64,000 nt of DNA from Bacteroidaceae bacterium (lineage in GTDB: Bacteria; Bacteroidota; Bacteroidia; Bacteroidales; Bacteroidaceae), in contig JAKSLR010000013.1 in assembly GCA_024401095.1 (NCBI GenBank), positions 1-64,000 on the forward strand. The letters run 5' to 3'. Below, in pieces: positions 59,579 through 64,000 of this stretch (positions within the stretch are counted from its first letter, which is position 1; every line of letters starts with the position of its first letter). Under the pieces are notes generated by a model, which saw nothing but the letters and a program-made list of their open reading frames with translations, ran no database searches and was not told the DNA's origin. The position numbers and the translations under genes were made by a program.

Positions 59579-60922
59579 TTGGATTCGTCGTTTATAGAAG
59601 GTTTTTGTTCCTTCTTTTATGATCAGGTAACAATGACCGCACCTACTACAGGTGCAGTCATTGCTATTATTTTGGCAGTTTTCCTATTGGGTGCATCAGC
59701 ATTTGTCTCTGGGTCAGAAATTGCTTTTTTTTCATTAGATCCTAATGATTTGAATGAGCTTGAGGACAGTGATAAGCTGGTTGATAAAAAAATCATAAGA
59801 TTAAGGGAAGATCAGGAAAGGCTTTTAGCTACTATATTGATTTCTAATAATTTTGTTAATGTCACAATCATCATGCTTTGCAACTTCTTCTTTGCAAAGG
59901 TGTTTGAGTTCAAGGGCGCTTATGGGAATATTCTGGAATTTGTAGCTGTATCTGTCATTCTTACTTTCTTACTTCTTCTGTTTGGCGAAATAATGCCGAA
60001 GATATTTTCTTCCCAAAGCCCTCTTAAATTCTGTCGTGTGACAGCTTCTGGCATTTCTTTTCTCCAGAGATTATTCTGGCCTATAGAGACAATGCTCATG
60101 TCTTCAAAAAAACTTACAGATAAGGTTGTCCCAAAAACACATCATGCCATTTCTGTCGATGATCTTGAACAAGCTCTGGAACTCACAGACAAGAATGAGA
60201 TTAGTGATGAACGCAACATGCTGCAGGGCATTATCCGTTTTGGAGATGAAAATGTAAAGGAGGTTATGACTCCACGAATCGATGTGGTGGATCTTGATAT
60301 AAAGACTCCATATGATCAAGTTCTGAAGTGTATCGTTGATAATGTTTATAGTCGTATTCCTGTATATCAAGGTTCACATGACAATGTGAAAGGAATCTTA
60401 TACATCAAGGATTTGCTTCCTCATTTGGAAAAGCCTGCGGGATTTAGATGGCAATCCTTGATCCGCCCTCCATATTTTGTGCCTGAGACGAAGAAAATTG
60501 ATGATCTGTTGCGTGATTTTCAGTCAAATAAAGTTCATATTGCTATTGTGGTCGATGAGTTTGGCGGAAACTCAGGTATTATTACTCTTGAAGATATCAT
60601 TGAGGAGATTTTTGGCGAAATTGAAGACGAGTTTGATGAAGAGGAAAAGGATTTTGTCCGTTTAAATCAAAATACATTTGTGTTTGAAGCAAAGACTATG
60701 TTGTCTGATTTTACTCGATATCTGAAATTAGATGATGAATTCTTTGAGGATGTTGAAGGTGATGCTGATACTTTAGCAGGTCTTTTACTTGAAATAAAGG
60801 GAGAGTTCCCGAAACTTCATGAATGTATAGATTATCGTAACTTTACTTTTGAAGTTCTGGAAATGGATGAAAGACGTATTCTGAAAATCAAGGTTATTGT
60901 TCACAAAGAAGAAACATCTTAA
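59579..60922 (+). CDS. gldE: gliding-motility-associated protein GldE (CNNM/CorC family)
   Basis: 447 residues: four membrane spans in the DUF21 (CNNM) domain (VIAIILAVFLLGASAFVSG, LATILISNNFVN, EFVAVSVILTFLLLLFGE), a CBS pair (EVMTPRIDVVDLD, VDNVYSRIPVYQG, GGNSGIITLEDIIEEIFG) and a transporter-associated C-terminal domain. Orthologues in non-gliding Bacteroidales keep the name GldE. Probably ion transport linked. A TTG start at 59579 is used; ATG at 59633 is the alternative, but the longer N-terminus fits homologues. Confidence 0.88.
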   Translation: MDSSFIEGFCSFFYDQVTMTAPTTGAVIAIILAVFLLGASAFVSGSEIAFFSLDPNDLNELEDSDKLVDKKIIRLREDQERLLATILISNNFVNVTIIMLCNFFFAKVFEFKGAYGNILEFVAVSVILTFLLLLFGEIMPKIFSSQSPLKFCRVTASGISFLQRLFWPIETMLMSSKKLTDKVVPKTHHAISVDDLEQALELTDKNEISDERNMLQGIIRFGDENVKEVMTPRIDVVDLDIKTPYDQVLKCIVDNVYSRIPVYQGSHDNVKGILYIKDLLPHLEKPAGFRWQSLIRPPYFVPETKKIDDLLRDFQSNKVHIAIVVDEFGGNSGIITLEDIIEEIFGEIEDEFDEEEKDFVRLNQNTFVFEAKTMLSDFTRYLKLDDEFFEDVEGDADTLAGLLLEIKGEFPKLHECIDYRNFTFEVLEMDERRILKIKVIVHKEETS

Positions 60923-60931
60923 GGAGAATAA

Positions 60932-61555
60932 ATGCCTGTTTTTGCATCCATAACGCCAACTTTTCTGGTCTGGGAGGTTAAAGAAAGCTTGCCTGAGCTT
61001 TTGTCCTTGCTTCCTGCAGATGTATCCATGCCTTCCTATAAATCAGAATCAAGGCAGATGGAATGGGCCGTAACTCATCTTTTGGTTCAGCATATTCTTG
61101 GCCGTTTTGCACTTGTAAGGCATCATGAAAGTGGTGCTCCCTATATAGATGGGATATCACAGCATGTAAGTATTTCTCATACTAAAGGATATGTTGCTGT
61201 GTCCATAACAGATGAGCCTTTGGGGATAGATGTTGAACGTAAATCTAATCGTGCACAGCGTGTCCGTTCTCGTTATATGGATGAGAATGAGGGTTTTTCC
61301 GAAGCAAAAGAGCCAGAAGTAGAGGCCACACTCATCTGGTCTGCAAAAGAAGCAGTTTTTAAGATTCTTCCCATTCAGGAAGGTATCAATTTCTTGACAC
61401 AGATACGTACAGAAAAGTTCCCGTATACAGGTGAGGGCAGTTTTATGGCTGTCGGAAAAAATTCTTGTGATGAATGGTTATATATAGTAAGCTATAAAAT
61501 TTATCCGGAATTTGTGCTTACATTTGCATCACACCGTAATTTCACCTGCCAGTGA
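60932..61555 (+). CDS. 4'-phosphopantetheinyl transferase superfamily protein
   Basis: 207 residues. Sfp-type motifs: VSISHTKGYVAVS, GIDVERKSNRA with Mg-binding Asp and WSAKEAVFKIL. It activates carrier proteins by attaching phosphopantetheine. It is last in the ssb-gldE unit. Its 3' end overlaps that of the convergent asparaginase gene by 27 bases. Confidence 0.88.
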   Translation: MPVFASITPTFLVWEVKESLPELLSLLPADVSMPSYKSESRQMEWAVTHLLVQHILGRFALVRHHESGAPYIDGISQHVSISHTKGYVAVSITDEPLGIDVERKSNRAQRVRSRYMDENEGFSEAKEPEVEATLIWSAKEAVFKILPIQEGINFLTQIRTEKFPYTGEGSFMAVGKNSCDEWLYIVSYKIYPEFVLTFASHRNFTCQ

Positions 61556-62569
61556 TGTGTGCATCAGCCTTCTGACCTTAGCTAAATCGTAACCTTCTCC
61601 TAACAAGAGCATTAGTTTGGTCAGAGCAGCTTCTACTGTTGTGTCATGGCCGCTTATTACACCTACATCTAGTAAGTGTTTTCCTGTTTCATAACGTTCC
61701 ATTTCTACAGCACCTGTAGCACATTGAGTAACGTTTACAATCGTTACTCCACGGTCTATGGCTTCTTTGACAGCATCTACAAACCAAGGTAATTGTGGTG
61801 CATTACCAGATCCGAATGTGCGGAGTACAACGCCTTTAAGCGTAGGGTCAGAGAGAATGTGTCTCACAATATGCTCTTGAATTCCTGGGAACAATGAAAA
61901 TACTGCAACATTAGGATCAATGTGGTAGTGAGCTTGCAGCTTGGTACCAGGTTTTGGCTTTAATATATGCTCATCTCCTGCATATTTGATGTGAATGCCG
62001 GCATTTGCTAAAATAGGATAATTACGTGAAGTAAAGGCATTGAAATTCTCGGCATTTATCTTGAATGTCCTGTTCCCTCGCATGAGCTGAGAGTCAAAGA
62101 AAATGACAACTTCCGGAATTTTTGCTGTGCCGTCTTCGTTCGCATCTGCAGCGATTTCGATTGCGGTGATTAGGTTTTCCTTTCCGTCAGTACGGAGTTT
62201 TCCAATAGGTAATTGGCTTCCGGTTAGAACAACAGGCTTTGTTAATCCTTCAAGCATGAAGCTCAATGCAGATGCCGTGAAGGCCATGGTGTCGGTACCA
62301 TGAAGAATGACAAAGCCATCGTATTTCTCGTAATTATCTTCGATGATATGAGCCATCGTAACCCAATGCTCAGGAACCATATCCGAAGAATCGATAGGGT
62401 TTGGAAATTGAATGGTGTCAATGGTATAGTTGAAGCGTTTTAACTCTGGAACAGCCTTGCTGATTTGCTCAAAGTTGAATGCTTCAAGTGCACCTGTTTC
62501 CAGATTCTCAATCATACCAATGGTACCACCAGTATATATCATGAGTACAGAGCGATGACCTTCGTACAT
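61529..62569 (-). CDS. ansA: type I L-asparaginase
   Basis: 346 residues, cytoplasmic. TGGTIG (13-18) carries the nucleophile Thr, and LHGTDTMAF the second catalytic Thr/Asp. It converts asparagine to aspartate. No signal peptide, as in type I enzymes. It follows prmA with a 7-base gap and converges on the transferase gene with a 27-base overlap. Confidence 0.92.
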   Translation of the reverse strand: MYEGHRSVLMIYTGGTIGMIENLETGALEAFNFEQISKAVPELKRFNYTIDTIQFPNPIDSSDMVPEHWVTMAHIIEDNYEKYDGFVILHGTDTMAFTASALSFMLEGLTKPVVLTGSQLPIGKLRTDGKENLITAIEIAADANEDGTAKIPEVVIFFDSQLMRGNRTFKINAENFNAFTSRNYPILANAGIHIKYAGDEHILKPKPGTKLQAHYHIDPNVAVFSLFPGIQEHIVRHILSDPTLKGVVLRTFGSGNAPQLPWFVDAVKEAIDRGVTIVNVTQCATGAVEMERYETGKHLLDVGVISGHDTTVEAALTKLMLLLGEGYDLAKVRRLMHTSLAGEITV

Positions 62570-62576
62570 AATTGTC

Positions 62577-63416
62577 TTATTTTATGAGTTTTACAACACA
62601 CCAGTTATTCTTTTCCTTAAAGTATTCGAAGTGTAGTCCCAAACGTTCTCCTTCTTTTTGAATGTATGGGATATCCTGCACATAAAAGCCACTCATGAAA
62701 ATGATACTGCCAGGATGCATGCATGCCACGTAATGGTGCATGTCGTTTAAAAGAATGTTGCGGTTTATGTTGGCAATGATAACATCAAAATCCATTCCTT
62801 TCAAACTGTTTGCGTCTCCTTGGAACACATTAATGTTACTGATGTCATTCAAAAGGAAATTGTCTTTGGAGTTGCTGATGCACCAGTCGTCAATGTCAAT
62901 TGCGGTAATTGGATCTGCACCACGTTTAGAAGCTAAAATTGCCAAGATAGAAGTACCACATCCCATATCCAGAACCTTCTTTCCTTCAAGGTTAGCTTCC
63001 AGAAGTTCCCCTAGAACTAAGCTTGTGGTCTCATGATGTCCAGTTCCAAATGCCATTTGTGGATTGATGATGATGTCGTATTTGGCAGTTGGGACATCCT
63101 TGTGAAAAGTAGAGTGGATGACACACTGGTCACCAATAATGATTGGCTGGAAATAGTTCTTTTCCCATTCTTCATTCCAGTCTTTGTCCTCTGCCTCACA
63201 TACGGTGTATGTAATGGAGGTTTCTGGTATTGGGAACTCTGTGAGGAGTACTTTCAAGATTTCTTCATCAAAAAGACTTTGTTGGGCGTAAGCTGTCATA
63301 CCGTCCTCTTCAGCAACAAAGCTTTCGCAGCCGGCTTCAGCAGAAAGAGCAGAAAGAACATCACTTATAGTTTCTGTTACAGGTTCTGTCTTGAAATGGA
63401 TTTCGTAATATTTCAT
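62577..63416 (-). CDS. prmA: ribosomal protein L11 methyltransferase
   Basis: 279 residues. The N-terminal substrate-recognition domain is followed by the SAM site (VLDMGCGTSILAIL), the acidic AIDIDDWCISN, and NINRNILLNDM. It trimethylates ribosomal protein L11. It heads the pair with ansA. Divergent from a secreted-protein gene at 63557. Confidence 0.93.
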   Translation of the reverse strand: MKYYEIHFKTEPVTETISDVLSALSAEAGCESFVAEEDGMTAYAQQSLFDEEILKVLLTEFPIPETSITYTVCEAEDKDWNEEWEKNYFQPIIIGDQCVIHSTFHKDVPTAKYDIIINPQMAFGTGHHETTSLVLGELLEANLEGKKVLDMGCGTSILAILASKRGADPITAIDIDDWCISNSKDNFLLNDISNINVFQGDANSLKGMDFDVIIANINRNILLNDMHHYVACMHPGSIIFMSGFYVQDIPYIQKEGERLGLHFEYFKEKNNWCVVKLIK

Positions 63417-63511
63417 ATAATGTGCGATTTCATGTGCAAAAATAAATCTTTTTTAGGGAAATCCCTACTACCTATTAGGAAATTTCCCTCTAGGTGCTGT
63501 TTTTTCTGTTG

Positions 63512-63519
63512 TATCTTTG
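63512..63519 (+). promoter_or_regulatory. -7 box of the last gene
   Basis: TATCTTTG, 37 bases before the ATG at 63557. Confidence 0.5.
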
Positions 63520-63556
63520 CAACGTGAAAAAGAATAATAATTAAAAACTAAGGAAT

Positions 63557-64000
63557 ATGAAACATTTACTCTATCTGTTAACCGCTTTGCTGTTTGTCCC
63601 GGTAAGCGTTAATGCTCAGGATGATATGTATTTTACTCCTAAGAAGCAAAAGAAAACAGAGCAGGTCGTAAAGGAACAGAAGTCTACAACTCCTGTTACA
63701 GAATTGAAGACCTATGATAAGGATGATGTGATCTATAATGGTACCGGAAGACTATCTGATGCAAAGGTTGATACCATTTATGCAGGTGAGGCTATGCCAA
63801 ATGATACTCTTTACATTGATGAGTATGATACTTTTGAAGATGGAAATGGCGGTCGTTGGATCAATGGTTTCAAGGGAAGTGTTGACGATTACAGATATGC
63901 GCTTCGCAACATGAACTGGCGTTCCATGCGTTCTGCCATTCCTGTAGGATCTAGTGCATATTGGAATCTTACTTTTGGTGCTGCATCTTTTGATTGGAAC
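63557..64000 (+). CDS. secreted protein of unknown function, partial at right edge
   Basis: 148 residues visible, cut by the edge. Signal peptide MKHLLYLLTALLFVPVSVNA, cleaved before QDDM. The mature part is charged (TPKKQKKTEQVVKEQK), then Asp/Tyr-rich (TLYIDEYDTFEDGNGG) with WINGFKGSVDDY and YALRNMNWRSM. No domain recognised. The protein should lie in the periplasm or outside the cell. Confidence 0.8.
   Translation, partial: MKHLLYLLTALLFVPVSVNAQDDMYFTPKKQKKTEQVVKEQKSTTPVTELKTYDKDDVIYNGTGRLSDAKVDTIYAGEAMPNDTLYIDEYDTFEDGNGGRWINGFKGSVDDYRYALRNMNWRSMRSAIPVGSSAYWNLTFGAASFDWN

Noticed and set aside
1..64000. tRNA, rRNA, riboswitch, integrase or insertion sequence
   Set aside because: No such sequence was recognised in any intergenic region or reading frame.

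Overview
The window looks like a chromosomal segment of a Bacteroidales gut bacterium, most likely Prevotella/Segatella or a close relative. The pointers are Bacteroidetes-type promoters (a TAnnTTTG -7 box, often with a TTTG/TTG box about 20 bases upstream), few Shine-Dalgarno sites, a GT3 (eukaryote-like) glycogen synthase beside a glucan phosphorylase, a pyrophosphate-dependent phosphofructokinase, GldE, a short primary sigma factor and a YgiQ radical-SAM protein. Genus is inferred only from gene content. No rRNA, tRNA, CRISPR array, integrase or transposase was seen.

Layout. 1-2135: an SOS-type umuDC operon. 2512-14134: an AT-rich accessory stretch with a CoiA-like nuclease, a Pif1-type helicase with a C-terminal HTH, a membrane-anchored UvrD/HelD-type helicase with an embedded nuclease-like insert, a MutT Nudix gene, a complete EcoRII-like restriction-modification cassette (HTH regulator, C5 methyltransferase, endonuclease), a Nudix gene remnant, a deoxyribosyltransferase-like gene, a 59-residue membrane protein and a 5'-truncated beta-propeller gene. 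14494-18636: a GH29 fucosidase, a fragment of a duplicated outer-membrane gene, and an ECF sigma / membrane-anchored beta-barrel / lipoprotein operon. 18708-24857: AddAB-type recombination nuclease-helicase.

25007-44442 is mostly housekeeping: glycogen synthase and phosphorylase, a sigma-54 activator with lptE, a repeat protein and secG, then threonine aldolase, a PP2C-like protein, ygiQ, an amidase/golvesin/FnIII secreted protein, PlsC-like acyltransferase, PPi-PFK, a GH25 lysozyme, cytidine deaminase and a glucosaminidase with LysM domains. 44503-50353 holds a second ECF sigma/anti-sigma operon, RNase Z, ribosomal protein S1, a small winged-helix protein and a LysM esterase. 50451-53164 holds the primary sigma gene followed by an EFR1 ferredoxin and an HpaII-family restriction endonuclease with no methyltransferase beside it. 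53201-63416 holds a cytoplasmic GH13 amylase, fabD, RNase G, a 29-residue mS38-like ribosomal protein, HU, mutY, ssb, gldE, a phosphopantetheinyl transferase, L-asparaginase and prmA. A secreted protein of unknown role runs off the right edge.

Functional themes: DNA repair and genome defence (UmuDC, AddAB, MutT, MutY, SSB, two restriction endonucleases, three further accessory DNA enzymes); storage-glucan turnover (synthase, phosphorylase, cytoplasmic amylase, PPi-PFK); and envelope and peptidoglycan upkeep. The observations most worth following are the CoiA/Pif1/HelD accessory cluster, the HpaII-type enzyme without a neighbouring methyltransferase, the Nudix remnants around the EcoRII cassette, and the sigma operon whose second gene joins an inner-membrane segment to an outer-membrane barrel.
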